A DNA stretch of 64,000 bases from Cadophora sp. MPI-SDFR-AT-0126. Taxonomy: Eukaryota > Ascomycota > Leotiomycetes > Helotiales > Ploettnerulaceae. The stretch's first letter is position 1; each line of letters begins with the position of its first letter. The notes beneath the pieces were generated by a model, which was not told the DNA's origin, ran no database searches, and was given only the letters and a program-made list of their open reading frames with translations. Positions 12,504 to 24,645 of this stretch are shown piece after piece. Location: positions 744,001 to 808,000 of the forward strand of contig JAGMVK010000016.1 of NCBI GenBank assembly GCA_020747065.1. Reading direction: 5' to 3'. The position numbers and the translations under genes were made by a program.

Positions 12504-14683
12504 ATGCTTTTCAAGCTTTTTACTGGCCTCCTCGCGGCTTCTCGCTTCGTCCAAGCAATTCCTTCTCCCGATGGGCTTGGCTCAGACCTAACCATCCTGA
12601 TCAACAACGACGTTCTTGGTATGTGACCCTAAGAGTCATGATATTGTCGGATCTTGCTAACACGTCAATTGACAGGACCGCAAAGTCCTTCGGCGGACTC
12701 AGGAGTTATACTTCTTACCCCGCGATCCAAAGCATCTGCCGCTTCGGCATGTGCAGCTCTTGGAGAACAGCTCTGGTCCCCTGAAGCATCGACCGCAAAC
12801 ATTCAGACGCATCTCGATTACCTTTCTTTTCAAGCCAAGTATACCAGGGATCAACAGTATTGGATCGCTCCAGAATCCTCAGATGCATCAGTTGCGCGAG
12901 CAATTGATGGAAGGGGTCGAATAGCAAGCACCAAAACCTTCAGCGAACATCTAAGATTACCTGCTCTTTGCTCTCAATCTGCGCCATTTTCGAATGAAAC
13001 CTACCAGGATACAAGCCCGAAGTGGCAGACGACAGTGCGGTCGAATAATGAATATATCACTGGGTATGTCTGTGAAATTCTGTGATTCAAAGCTGTATCA
13101 ATATGAGCTGACGGTGTATTGGCAGGTTCCGAGACCGTCTTAGCTTTCGATTCCTAGGAATCCGATACGCCCCTCAGCCGAAACGGTTCACATACTCTAC
13201 ACCGTACAAAGGAAACGGCATCAATGCCTCTGCTTTGACCTACGGGTCTCAATGCCTACAACAGTGGAGTGGCGGCTCGGAAGACTGTCTATTTCTCAAC
13301 ATCTGGACACCACATCTTCCTGCCCACGGTGGGGATGATAAGGAGGACCTTAAGCCCGTCATGTTCTGGATCCATGGCGGCGCCTTCACTAGCGGAACTG
13401 CAAATGATCCGACATTCGACGGTGGAAATATTGCATCTCGAGGTGATGTCGTTATGGTGGCTATCAACTATCGTCTCTCCACTTTAGGATTCCTGGCGTT
13501 GGATGATGGAGTGACGAAGGGTAATTACGGACTTGCAGACCAGATCAATGCTCTTGACTGGGTTCGAAAAAACATCCAAAACTTTGGAGGTGACCCCAAT
13601 CGCATTACGATATTCGGTCAATCAGCTGGGGCCGCTTCTGTGAGAGCATTACTAGCTTCGCCAAAGGCCACTGGCAAGTTCAAAGGTGCAATCCCACAGA
13701 GTAATCTGGGAGGTGGTGGCTATGGAACTACCTACTCTTCCTGGCTGGATATCAGGACTCAAATGTCTTTGGCTTCGAATGCGATCTTGACGGAAACAAA
13801 CTGTTCAACTGCTGCCTCCAAGGTTGACTGTCTTCGAAACATCTCCGCAACCGCTCTTGTGACAGGCACCCAAGCTAGATATCTGACTGTTGATGGAACA
13901 TATCTCGCCTCGTCGGAACTGATTCTAAACTACAATGCTGCAGATAGCCTGTCAAAGGTCCATCTCATGGAAGGACTGATGCGTGATGATGGTTCTGCAA
14001 TCATCTCGTATATCAACACGACCAACCTCACAAAGTCCATCACAGATGTCGGATTCGATGCTTCAAAGATTGTATCCTCTCCACTCTTCCCACTGCCCAT
14101 CAGCTCCAACGCCACTTTAGATGTCTTCAATGTGACATCGCGAGTCGCAACAGACTCCATCTTCCGCTGCATCGATCAAGCAAGCGCTTATGCAGGAGTA
14201 TGGAACAAAGTATTCGCTCCTAATCAATACTTCTATGAGTTCAATCGTTCTTATCAGACCTACGGATGGGATCCCAACACACCAGTCTGCGATGCCCCCA
14301 AGACTGCAGATCATCCCAATGGCGATCCAGACTTGGAGTACTTCAAGTGCCATTCTGGAGAACTATACTACGTATTCGGAACCATCACCCGAACAGGCTT
14401 GCCGCTACGGGATGAGAACGATCTTCCATTCTCACAATTCATCCTCGATTCTTGGGCGTCGTTCGCAAGATCATACGATCCCAACCCGAACAAAGCATTC
14501 TTGAAAGCGCGGGGCTACACCAACACGATCAAGGAAATGGAAATGGCCGGGGAATGGAAACCAGTGGGCACAGAAGGACAAGAGATGCGGCAGCTGCAGT
14601 GGCCGAGTAAGCAAGTTGGCTTCCGTGATGTAGAGCAGTGCGAGGCATTGGGCTGGCCGTTGGACTACTATTCTCGGGCTTGA
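12504..14683 (+). CDS. Secreted type-B carboxylesterase/lipase, 3 exons, 686 aa
   Basis: Exons are 12504-12618, 12676-13063 and 13126-14683, joined in frame at good splice sites. The first residues (MLFKLFTGLLAASRFVQA) form a signal peptide. An extra N-terminal region (about 20-165) comes before the catalytic fold, which begins with the FLGIRYAPQPKRF segment. The nucleophile elbow is FGQSAGAASV (Ser about 334) and the oxyanion region is WIHGGAF. The acid sits in RDDGSA (Asp about 456, where many relatives have Glu). The base is in CHSGELYYVFG (His about 577). SEDCLFLNIW is the family signature 2. It is expected to hydrolyse ester bonds of lipids or plant/xenobiotic esters outside the cell; the substrate is unknown. 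Several N-glycosylation sites fit secretion. It is a single gene with no linked pathway. Confidence 0.93.
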
Positions 14684-15453
14684 TAAGATCTCACTACAGT
14701 GGGAAATAGAAATTTTAGCGAATGCTATATTTGGATCTATATTTGCGACTTTGTTCAGCATTGTGTTGGATGTTCTGAGGAGGTGCATGTGGTTATGCAT
14801 CGCGGCTAGTGTCGCTGAAGCAGCTCGGCAGTTATGTGTTCTTGTGTTGCAGTGCGTCTTGATGTTTCCCGAGTTGGGCATGCATCTGAGCTTGATCCTC
14901 GTCCTGCAAATTCCGCGCAAGACTACCCTGTGCTACCTTCCTAAAACACGATGTTTGTCGCTCAGCAGTCAGTCGGCTGCATTATTGCATCAAGATCGAT
15001 GCGCCGCTGTCAGCCAGTAGATGTCCCCTCAATTCAAACTTGCAGGCCACGACCAACCTGATGGAAATAGCTCAACGACTCGAAATCGCTTCGGAGCAGA
15101 TCTGAGCATGATTGACTTCATTTACACCAAGCAACTCTAAGTAAAAGAGCTTGGTAGATGTCCAGTTGAATCTCCATCCGTTATGCAGTCTTCAGGTGGA
15201 GCGTGAGGAAAATCGTGCTGCAATTAAGGTTTGTTCCCTGAACCTTATCCATTGACCCCGCTCATCACTGACTCAGGCGGTAAAACTCAGCCCTACCAAC
15301 ATCGGTGCCGATTTGCCGTCGACGACCTCTGTCTGTATCGAAAGCTTAGCCTTTTTCTTTCCAATCATCCTGTTCACGGATCTGAGCGACACCCTTGAGT
15401 ACAACACTGCCAACTACTAGATTTTTCACTCAGGTGGCTTCCTCGGCTTGGAC
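14684..15453. other. Intergenic between esterase and membrane protein
   Basis: Holds the 3' region of the esterase and the leader of the next gene. Nothing else is recognised. Confidence 0.5.
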
Positions 15454-16612
15454 ATGGCTCCAACTGTCGCAGCATCACCACTGAACACCATGGCCTCGAC
15501 ATCAACAAGAACAACCAAGGTAACACCTATCTCCGGGTTCATCGTTCTTCTCTCCCCACGATAAAACTCACCTTGAATAGTCCTTCCTTGTCATCCTCTC
15601 AGTTCTCTACTTCATATTCTTCCCGCTTGTCCCGAGACCACTAAACAAGCTCATCTTACCCACCAAATCTACATCCGTCTACTACCAACACCTTATCGGA
15701 TTTATCCTTTGCGAGCAATGTTCCCTCCTCATCTTCCACCGCTTCAAAACTAGCAGAATCATTATCGTCTCGCTTTGCGCTGTTGTGTTTAATTTCTATG
15801 CCCTGTGGACGTCTGGAAATGCACATGAGGGGAGGGGTAGTGTAGCGGAGTGGAATGTCCTGATTGATGTCGTGAGGAATATGGGTATTTTGTTTATGGC
15901 GAGGGATATCTCGAGACGTTCTTTTGCTGGATCTGGTTCTAAATCCCAATATCCATCTCCGTCTTCATCCTCAGAAAAATCTAACTCACCTCCTCGGATC
16001 AGCCATACCTTTCCATGGAATTCGTGCATCCTTTGGACGTTCATATTCGGAACCAGCGCATGGTATAACTTCTTTGGCTTCTCATCAAGTACGGACACAA
16101 ACTCAAGTCAAAGACCGAAATCAGAATCAGGTTTACAATCGCGCATATTCATCTCACAGCTCTCCCACGAGCAATTCCAGACCGTGTGGAACGTACTGTT
16201 CGCCCGTATCGTCTTTGCGATTCCATGGCGGTCCATCGCGCTGGGCGTTACGACAGAGGGAGAGGTTAGGATGATGGTGTTTAATACGAGGGAGAAGAGG
16301 GCTTGTGGAGTTGAGGGGTGTGGATTTGGGTGGGATGAGGAGTTTATGGATCTCGGTGATGCGGAAGAAGACACCATCGAGGAGAGGAAGGGAGCAAGAA
16401 CGGTGTTGGAGGAAAGAGGCGTGAACGGGAAACTCGTAGGGAGTGAAGGGAAGGAGCCGAAGGGAAAGAATAAGGAGGAGAAGAATCTTTTCGCTTTCTC
16501 GTGCAATCTCAATGCGCTGTTGAGTATGCTGGGAGGTTTTGCGACGATAGTGATGTTTGGGTGGGGGATGGGATGGGCTGTGGCGAGGGGGATTGATCGG
16601 TATTTTTCATGA
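15454..16612 (+). CDS. Uncharacterised membrane protein, 2 exons, 365 aa
   Basis: Exon 1 (15454-15519) encodes a Thr/Ser-rich N-terminus. The intron has a GTAACA donor and TAG acceptor, and exon 2 is 15581-16612. Hydrophobic segments are SFLVILSVLYFIFFPLV, HLIGFILCEQCSLLIF, RIIIVSLCAVVFNFYALW, a weaker one around LWTFIFGTSAWYNFFGF, and a C-terminal LLSMLGGFATIVMFGWGMGW. A long charged, Gly/Glu-rich loop lies between the fourth and fifth. About five membrane passes are likely. The overall plan loosely recalls fungal wax-synthase-like membrane proteins, but I see no catalytic His motif, so I give no function. A second in-frame ATG exists 14 codons into exon 1. Confidence 0.75.
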
Positions 16613-18311
16613 TGTGATAAGGTGTAACGTCCGCGCGTCGTTGTGCTTTGGGTTGATCAGTAGCAATCGAGTTATTCCTCACATTTTGAAGACTTGACAG
16701 CGCAGTAGTCCTTTCTATGCTTTCAGACAGGTGTCGGGAGTCGTGAGCGTCATTTGATCCATCCCAAGGAAGTGGTCCCCGAATCAAAATTTGCTTCTCC
16801 TAGTTTCAGGACGATCCGGCTTTCGGCACGATCACACTAAATGAAAAGTAGGCCGCCAGTTGATGACGATTATTCCCATCCCATTTCAAACCCAAATCAA
16901 GGAAGGTTTCGCCGCCTGCGGCTGAGGCTGATCGAAGCTTTCGCTGATCGTGCTGATCACTCGATAGACTTCCCATCCCGCCAAAACTCAAGTCTCCATC
17001 CGAACTCAAAAAAAATCTCCACGCCGGATCTGAATCAAGCTGATCATGGACCACCAACGATCATTATTCGCCGACGAGCTGCAAGCCAAAAGGGGCGATT
17101 TTCCATGGTGGGGGGGACATGGATGCATTTTCGATGGGTCTTTTGATAGCTTCAGATAGCTCTGTTCAGGAGTCGGCGTGATTGGATGAGAGTCGGAACT
17201 TGCTTGTTGTGGTCTAGTCAGGAACCAGAGAGGCACAGACAGGTCTAGGCGCTTGCCCCTTTTTTTGGACGACAAGCTTTCTCTAATCTCCAGTTGAGTG
17301 AGAACACCAATCACCTCGCGCCAACAATAGCCTGAATGCTGACAAAAGGAACGAGAAGACAATACGAGGACACCTTTTCAGCACTGCAGCGCCTCTGTGA
17401 GTCTGTGAGGGATTTCCTCTAACACTCTCGTGGAGTATCAAAACAGTTGGAAACTACGCCGTAGACCAGCGAAGACACCGAGTACAAGACAGTGGACTCT
17501 TCATCTCGATTACAACCGCTTTTGAGCGAGAACAACGTCCTTTTTAATGGAGCACATGGAGAGAAATCTCCCCGATCTGACATCAAGGGTCTTGACGAGA
17601 AGTTCTGTTGTTTTCATGTTGGTTTGCGCCGGAAAGGTGGCCTGAAAAGGGAGCATCTAATCTTGCCAAGCCAAAACAGGCACTTGGACGCCGAAATGAC
17701 GGGTCTCCGGGTAAGCATAAAAATAATCCCATAGCATCATTCGCTGAGACTTTCATGGACTCTACTGGAAAGGGTGTCCTGAATGGTCAGCTCGACCAGC
17801 ATTTATGGAGCCCGAGGGGTGTGCCTGGCAGCGGGGTTGGCAATCACGGTTTAAATCGACTGTGCCGCCCTCGGGCGCAACAAAGGATCCTGCGAGTGTT
17901 TAGCGAGCCCTATCGAGGCCCCTCTTGCTCAACCTCCCCGGCGCATCACACGTTTCCAAGCCATCTCGTCGGCCGTTTTGGGCGCCACTCCTTCTGGACC
18001 TGCTTTAGCCAGGCACAATAACGACCCGGGCTGTCCAAGAGACCTAATTTGACATGTTGGACTGGGCTAAGCTAGACCAGATCCATTGAGTGATGGCTTT
18101 TCCTTCTGCTTCTCCGCCTTCTCTTTCCTTTCTCTCTCTCTCCACCGACATCATCAGCTTCACTCGTCCTCCTCCTTCCTCCCTGCGGTGACCGTTGTGC
18201 CGTGCAAACTTTTTGTTTGCGTCCTCTCCTTGACGATTCAGTCATCACAATCTTTACAGGCTTAGGCCATACCACAATCTTTTTAGGTTACTTGTCGTTC
18301 TTTCTAGCATA
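16613..18311. other. Intergenic upstream of chitinase gene
   Basis: 1.7 kb without a supported gene. The last 250 bases are strongly C/T-rich, typical of a fungal promoter and 5' UTR for the chitinase. A plus-strand frame around 17608-18021 has no recognisable features. Confidence 0.5.
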
Positions 18312-21300
18312 ATGTTTTCCACCAGATTCATCGCTGCTGCGGCGGCCTCTCTCTCTTTAATGTCCTCAGTCACGGCCGACTACGACCCTACTTCCCAAGC
18401 GAACGTGGCAATGTACTATGTATGGGAAGCGCTCTGAAGGAAACCTCGGAGATATGCTGATGGTGGATTAGGGACAAGGACCAAACCAACAGCGTTTGGC
18501 CCATTTCTGTGATTCTTCGGCTGTCGATATCATCCCCATTGGATTCATCAACATCTTCCCTAACTTTGCGAACGGATTGGTAGCCGAGAACTTTGGAAAC
18601 CAATGTTGGGATGGAAACTACACGGGCCCCGGTTACAATGGTGTCAACAACCCAAAGAACAACTTTCTTTACATGCAATGCCCTCAGCTCCAGGAGGATA
18701 TCTACTACTGCCAAACTCAAACCAAGAAGAAGATCTTGTTGTCCCTTGGTGGTGATGGAGGAAACTACCAACTCAATGGAGCAGCCGATGGACAATACCT
18801 TGCCGATTTCTTATGGGGCGCATATGGACCATACAACGCCTCATGGGTTGCAAAGGGAGGTGTCCGTCCCTTGGACCGTGGCGCCAGCAACACCGATCTG
18901 ACAAAAATGATCGACATTGATGGATTCGATTTCGATATCGAGCGAGCGTCGCCAGGTATGTCAATATCGTCAGGCTAACAATTTCACTAATGTTTTGTAG
19001 ATAACCAAGCTGGTTACATTGCTTGCATTAAGCGACTTCGCGAACACTTTGCTGCTTACAAGGCCGCCAAGCCATGCTCTAAGACGTACTTGATCTCTGG
19101 AGCTCCTCAGTGTCCTCTTCCAGAGGGCAACATGGGCCTTACAATCGCCGGCGCTAAGTTCGATCTTCTCTTCATTCAGTTCTACAACAATGGTGCCAAT
19201 GGATGCACCGCACGTAACTGGATCACCAACAAGAATGCTGGAGGATTCAACTACAACTCCTGGGTAACTATCGTCAACCAGGGTGCCAGTGCCGGTGCGA
19301 AATTGTACTTGGGTCTTCTTGGCTCCAGCACCGCTGGTACCTCCGGCGATTATTTGACTGCTCTCGAAGCCCAATCGCTCATCGACGCCTGGCACGGCGC
19401 CCCCCAATTTGGAGGTGTCATGCTCTGGGAAGCTACTTATGCCGAAAATAACCTTCCTTCCAGCTTTCCAGGAAAGAACTATTACCAGATCATGAAGCAA
19501 GTTTTGAACAAGTATGCACCAGCAACCACGGCTCCAGCAACAGTTTGCAGCACAACAGTTTCGTCCACCCGATCTTCCACCAGTTCTACAAAGACTTCTT
19601 CTTCCACGAAGATCTCCACCACTTCTTCGTCAGTCAAGAGCTCCTCGACTTCGAAGTCGGCATCATCGACGAAGAGCTCTACATCTTCCAAGATCACTAG
19701 CACATCATCGTCCAAGATTTCCAGCTCTTCGTCCGTCAAGCCCTCAAGCACCTCAACAAAGCTCTCAAGCTCATCTTCGTCTGTGAAGACCTCAAGTTCA
19801 TCAACGAAGATCTCCAGTTCATCTTCAGTAAAGCCAAGCTCTTCTTCAACGTCGAAGCCAGCAACTACAAGTTCTAGCAGTGTTCTCACCTCCAAGACAG
19901 CCGCTGGAGAGTTCACCACGACTTCTTCCTCATCCAGCGCAGCTCCAACAGCAACTGGATGCGTCTACAAGGGATGCTTCACTGAAGCCACAGGCATCCG
20001 CGCTCTCTCCAGTGACGTCCTAGCCGATTTTGAGGGCATGACCATTGAGAAGTGCGCTGACTTCTGCTCTGGTTACACTCTCTACGGTCTCGAGTACACC
20101 GGAGAATGCTACTGTGGAAATTCCTTGAACGCCGGAAGTGTCTCTGCTCCTGAGGATGAGTGCAACCTTGCCTGCACAGGCGATGCTTCCCAAACCTGCG
20201 GCGGATCAAACAGACTCAATGTCTACGAGTGCGGAGCTCTTCCGACTTCCAGCTCCACTTCCTCATCAGCTACATCCAGCATTGTTTCGATCTCCATTTC
20301 GGAGTCCTCAACCAGCTCTGCGACCTTGACTAGCGAGTCTTCGAGCTCAACTTCAGACGCAACGGTTTCTTCTAGCAGCTCGGAAAGCTATATTACTCCA
20401 AGCATCAGCATGACATTCAGCTACAGCGCTACCGTAACCTCATCCAGCAGCTCGGAATATGTCACTCCATCAATTAGCGAAACCTTCAGCTACAGCGCCA
20501 CCGAGACCTTGTCAAGCAGCTCTTCATACATCACACCAACGATTAGCAACACCTTCAGCTACAGCGCGACTGAGTCATCTTCATCCACCAGTTCCGAGTA
20601 TGTGACCCCAACACCAAGTTCCAGCTCTGAGACCGAGACCACAACCTCGAGTTCATCATCTGAGACCACTTCAAGCACGGTGTCGGGACCAGTGACATCA
20701 AGCACCTACGTCTCATCTTCCTCGAGCTTCCCAACTGGACCTCACTACACCAACTCCAGCACCAGTGTTGGATCTACAAAGTCAAGTTACTCAACTGGAA
20801 TTACGTCAACTTCTGTTCCAACATACACTCCATCCTCGTCCAAGAGCTCTGGAGGTGAAGTGACGTACTCATCCGAAACAACCTCGTCCAGTGTCACTAA
20901 GTACACTACTTCAACTGTCTGCACCACCCGTGTTGAGACCATCACGTCCTGCGCCCCAACAGTCACCAACTGCCCAGTAGGAAGTGTTACAACCAAGACG
21001 ATCCCACTCTACACAACCGTGTGCCCAGTTACCGAGACTGAAGTCAAGTCTACCAAGACTCCAGTCGGCAAGCCAACCACGACTCCAGTCCCAACAACGT
21101 ACAACCCAACCGGATCAGTCACCAAGTACACCACCTCCACCGTGTACACGACCTCAGTCTACACCATCACCTCCTGCGCCCCAAGCGTAACAGACTGCCC
21201 CTCGAAGCTCGGCCACGTCACCACCGAAATCATCAAGCTCTACACAACCGTGTGTCCCGTAACCGAGAAGACCCCAGTCGCAACCCCAAGCACCTACGCC

Positions 21301-21711
21301 CCAGTCGAGACACCCGTCGAGACACCAGCCTTCACCGGCGTCGCCATCCCATCGGAGTCCTACCCAGCAGGCGGCGAGCAGACCTACGGCTACGACTCCT
21401 CGACCACCACATTGAGCAGCACCACTACTCAATACAAGACCATCAAGATCGTCAAGTCGACAGCGACAATCGTGCCTCTGCCTCCCACCACTCTGGCGCC
21501 ATACCCTACTGGTCCAGCGAGCGAGGGATACCCATACCCACCTGGAACAGCGGCTCCAACTGCTGCTGCGCAGGTCACGTCCTCGGCTGAGGGTGTGTCC
21601 AGCACCACGGTACCTGTTCCGATCTACACTACTGGCGCTGCTAGCAGCTCCAGGAGCGCTGTGGGAGTGATGGTCGCCGTTGTTGCTGGTGTGGTTGCGC
21701 TGATGCTGTAA
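18312..21711 (+). CDS. GPI-anchored GH18 chitinase with WSC domain, 3 exons, 1100 aa
   Basis: Exons are 18312-18419, 18472-18955 and 19001-21711. Residues 1-22 form a signal peptide (ending SVTA-D). A GH18 chitinase domain (about 25-320) contains the SLGGDGG motif and the catalytic DGFDFDIE (residues 186-193, Glu193 the proton donor), as in class III/CTS1-type fungal chitinases. A Ser/Thr-rich linker (about 325-515) follows. A WSC domain (about 517-605), with the cysteine pattern around YKGCF, ECYCGNSL and CTGDASQTCGG, probably binds wall glycan. Next come imperfect repeats ending TFSYSAT (three copies) and two modules of the TSTVYTTSVYTITSCAP type, with paired cysteines. A hydrophobic C-terminus (AVGVMVAVVAGVVALML) fits a GPI signal. 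It is likely a cell-wall-attached chitin-remodelling enzyme. The first intron (52 nt) has a GTATGG donor. Confidence 0.93.
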
Positions 21712-22506
21712 AGTGCTGAACATCAACGAACCCAGATTTTCTATGTGTTTTAGTTGTTTGATCTAAGCGATCTACCTTTCTTGAATGTGAGTAAGGCTTG
21801 GAGAATGAACGAGGCATGCGTGGGGAGGTAGATAGTTTGGCATGTATTATGGATGTTTTAGGGGTTGAAGTGCATTTGGGAACGGGACAGCATGAGAAGG
21901 TGAAGCCTGGGAATGGGGCTTCCATATACAATAGGGGAAGAAAAAGAGGCGGAGAGATGGACCTATATGTATATGTATATATTTCTCTGTATGCATATAT
22001 CACAAAATACTTTATCCATCTCGTCTTCCGCCTCCAACTACTCATCATCGTGCACTCATCATCGGTCTCTCACAATGGTGGCAGGGAAGACTTGGTGAGG
22101 ATCCAATGGGGTATAGTAAATCATTAGAGAGATTTGGATATACTTGTTCTTGTTGATTGAAGGCACCACAAAGGATATTTCTTCCAAAGGAGCTTTTGTA
22201 TCGTCTGATCCTCGCATTTCCAACAATGACAATGAGGTTCAGCAAGTTCCCGAAAGTAAACAATCGCTTGCTTCACCTTCCCCTGAACGCCCTAAGCGAA
22301 TCGCTGAGCGCCACGTGCTGATAGCGAGATAACGGTTCGTCCCTCCGTAAATCTATCTCAACCTTAATTCTCACCAGCCTCAGTACCCCGCCATTCCATA
22401 TCTACATTTTCTTCACCTCCCTCTCCTCACACGCACAACGATTGTTCTACATACCTATAACCTACATAGTATCTTTACACCTTATTCTTTCACTTCAACC
22501 CACACC
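21712..22506. other. Intergenic between chitinase and IMPase gene
   Basis: Includes a TATATGTATATG-like AT stretch near 21965-21990. The last 150 bases are a C/T-rich leader of the next gene. No gene was seen. Confidence 0.5.
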
Positions 22507-23481
22507 ATGGCAGACCTCAACCTACAAGAGATCCACGACCTGCTGGTCAACGTTGCCCAAGAAGCAGGGCGGATGATGCTCGCAGCAACACCTTCCTACC
22601 TCTCCTCCGGCACAAAGAAGAATTGTAACTATCGCTTCACCTCGCTTTCTCCCTTTCCCTCCCTTCTAGCCCTCCCATTCTCTTTCCACATATACTGACT
22701 CCATGCAGCCGCCGACCTCGTCACCGAAACCGACCAAGCCGTCGAAAAAATGGTCTCAACACGCCTCCTCTCCGCGCACCCAACCTTCCAATTCATCGGC
22801 GAAGAAACCTACTACCCGGGCCAAAAACTCACCTCCTCCCCAACATTCATCGTCGACCCCATCGACGGCACCACGAACTTCGTACACGCCTTCCCGGCCT
22901 TCTGCATCTCGCTGGGCTTCACCGTCGACAAGACCCCTACCATCGGCGTCGTCTACAATGCTTACCTCGACGAGCTCTATACTGCTATTAAGGGACAGGG
23001 GGCTTTTCTGGTGAGAGGTGGGGGAGAGAAGCAGAAGTTGCCGTTGAAGCAGGAGCCGGAGCCGTTGAAGGATCTGAGTACGTGTCTGGTGGGCACGGAG
23101 TGGGGTAGTGATAGGACGGGGAATAATTTCGCGCTGAAGTGTAAAGTGTTTTCCAAGCTGGCTGCTTCGAAGGAGGAGGGTGGTGCCATGGTCCATTCAT
23201 TACGATCCATGGGGTCAGCGGCACTGAATCTGGTGTCCGTGGCTAGCGGACAGCTGGATGTGTATTGGGAGGGCGGATGCTGGGCCTGGGATGTTGCTGC
23301 GGGTTGGTGTATATTGGTTGAGGCGGGTGGTATCATGGTTGGTGGGAACCCGGGGGATTGGGAGGCTGAGGTTGAGGGGAGGAAATACCTTGCTATAAGA
23401 GGGGCCCCGAGTGGACAGAAGGAGATTGTGGAGGAGGTTTGGGGGGTTGTTGGGGATGGGAAGTTGATATATGAGAGCTAG
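22507..23481 (+). CDS. Inositol monophosphatase family phosphatase, 2 exons, 296 aa
   Basis: Exon 1 is 22507-22624; after an 84-nt intron (GTAACT donor, CAG acceptor) exon 2 is 22709-23481. The metal-binding motifs of the family are all present: GEET (Glu71/72), VDPIDGTTNF (Asp89, Asp92), and WAWDVAAGW (Asp about 234). The length is normal for the family. It should hydrolyse the phosphate of inositol-1-phosphate or a related sugar phosphate in a Mg2+-dependent, lithium-sensitive reaction. Related fungal proteins also serve in quinate utilisation, but no quinate genes lie nearby, so a general inositol or sugar phosphatase role is preferred. It appears cytosolic, with no signal peptide. The start is supported by a C/T-rich leader and a CACCATGG context. 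Confidence 0.94.
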
Positions 23482-23832
23482 TGAGGGACGACTGATGACT
23501 TATAACGGAGAGACATTGTGTATAGAATGCATGCTGCCGTTCACAGAAGGTATGATTTGCATAGATAGAGGCATGGTTAGACATAGACTGCATGGCTTTC
23601 AATCAAAACATTCCAAGGAACTTTGAGAGTTCAGAGCATTCAACTTTCCAAGGTACTACTTCCTTTCCCCAATGTACTACTTCATTGCCTTCCCATTTGT
23701 ACAGCCAGTTCTTTTCCCCACATGTTTACAGCTTTCAACTTCTGTTTCTCAACCCCCTTCACTCCTCCACACAAATCACAACTCCCTCACTTCCTCTTCC
23801 CCTCCCCTCCCCTCTCTTCTCCTCCTCCCTCC
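23482..23832. other. Intergenic between convergent genes
   Basis: 350 bases between the IMPase gene and the minus-strand PEBP-like gene. The right half is very C/T-rich (about 23690-23840). No gene. Confidence 0.5.
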
Positions 23833-24645
23833 TCATCCAGTAACACTAAACCAATTCGCCCTCACCGGCGCCCCCAGTCCCGCATCCCTCACAAACGCTG
23901 TCAAATCAAACCCAATCCCCCTACTCACCGCGCCCGTCTGCGAACTCGGCACCTTGAACCCCGCCGGCTGCGCATACAGCACCTCCACATACTTATGCGC
24001 ATACGGCGGGTTCTCAACTGGCGGAGCCGGCGCTACGTAGGATTTTGGTGACGTGTCTTTTGTGGTTAGGGGGAAGAGGTTGCCGTTGGTGGAGGTGGTG
24101 GAGGAGGAGAAGCCGGTGAGGAGGCAGTGGAGGTTGGTTACGCGGGTACCGGGGGAACCGCCGACGAGGGAGCCGGGTCTGTGTAAAGTTAGTTGTGTAT
24201 TGTATGGAACAATCAAGAGGTGAGGAGGATGAGCATCTGGATTGAAGGAGAGTTGACATACACATCGAGATCTATTTCCACACACATCAGGCCGTCAGTT
24301 CAAGCACTCTCTCCAATCTACAACTTCTAGGAGTGCTACTAACCAATCATGAAAAAAATATAAGTCCCATTCAATGCCTCATCCGACATTCCAATCGTCG
24401 GCATCTTCGCAGTTTCTATCCATTTACACACACCTCGTTAGACTTTCACAACCCAGCTCCACAAATGGCGCCTTATGGACAGAGACAGCACACTTACCAG
24501 CTTTCGTAAGTGCTAGACCTGGCGTTACGGATTTGGAGCCAAATCTGACTTGAAGCGTGGAAGTGACGTTGGGACTGAATCCGGGAGGTGTTTGAGCGAA
24601 TGCCGCGACGGCGAAGAGGAGTGGTGTTAGGGTGGAGAATAACAT
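23833..24645 (-). CDS. Secreted PEBP-like protein with 10-nt microexon, 4 exons, 191 aa
   Basis: Exons are 24645-24498, 24415-24344, 24271-24262 (only 10 nt) and 24178-23833. The N-terminus MLFSTLTPLLFAVAAFAQ is a signal peptide. The spliced product reads YIFFMIDLDVPGSLVGG and then VTNLHCLLTGF, which fits the ligand-pocket region of phosphatidylethanolamine-binding proteins (the D-x-D-x-P box and the LH-W/C strand). The C-terminus has the family's Y-x-F/V end region, ending RANWFSVTG. Skipping the microexon breaks both frame and family match, so it is likely real. The introns flanking it have a GTTAGT donor with a CTGAC branch and a GTATGT donor with a CTAAC branch. Fungal secreted PEBPs have poorly known roles; this one may bind lipid or another small ligand outside the cell. 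Confidence 0.82.

Noticed and set aside
17608..18021. Plus-strand open frame of 137 codons upstream of the chitinase
   Set aside because: No recognisable domain, odd composition (Arg, Gly, Pro, Ser mix), and no splice partners; most likely chance in the chitinase promoter region.
21154..21726. Minus-strand open frame of 190 codons opposite the end of the chitinase gene
   Set aside because: A by-product of the repetitive Thr/Ser/Pro codons of the chitinase stalk; Gly/Trp/Arg-rich with no features.
22756..23196. Minus-strand open frame of 146 codons inside the inositol monophosphatase gene
   Set aside because: It lies antisense to a gene with all family motifs in the plus frame, so it is a composition shadow.
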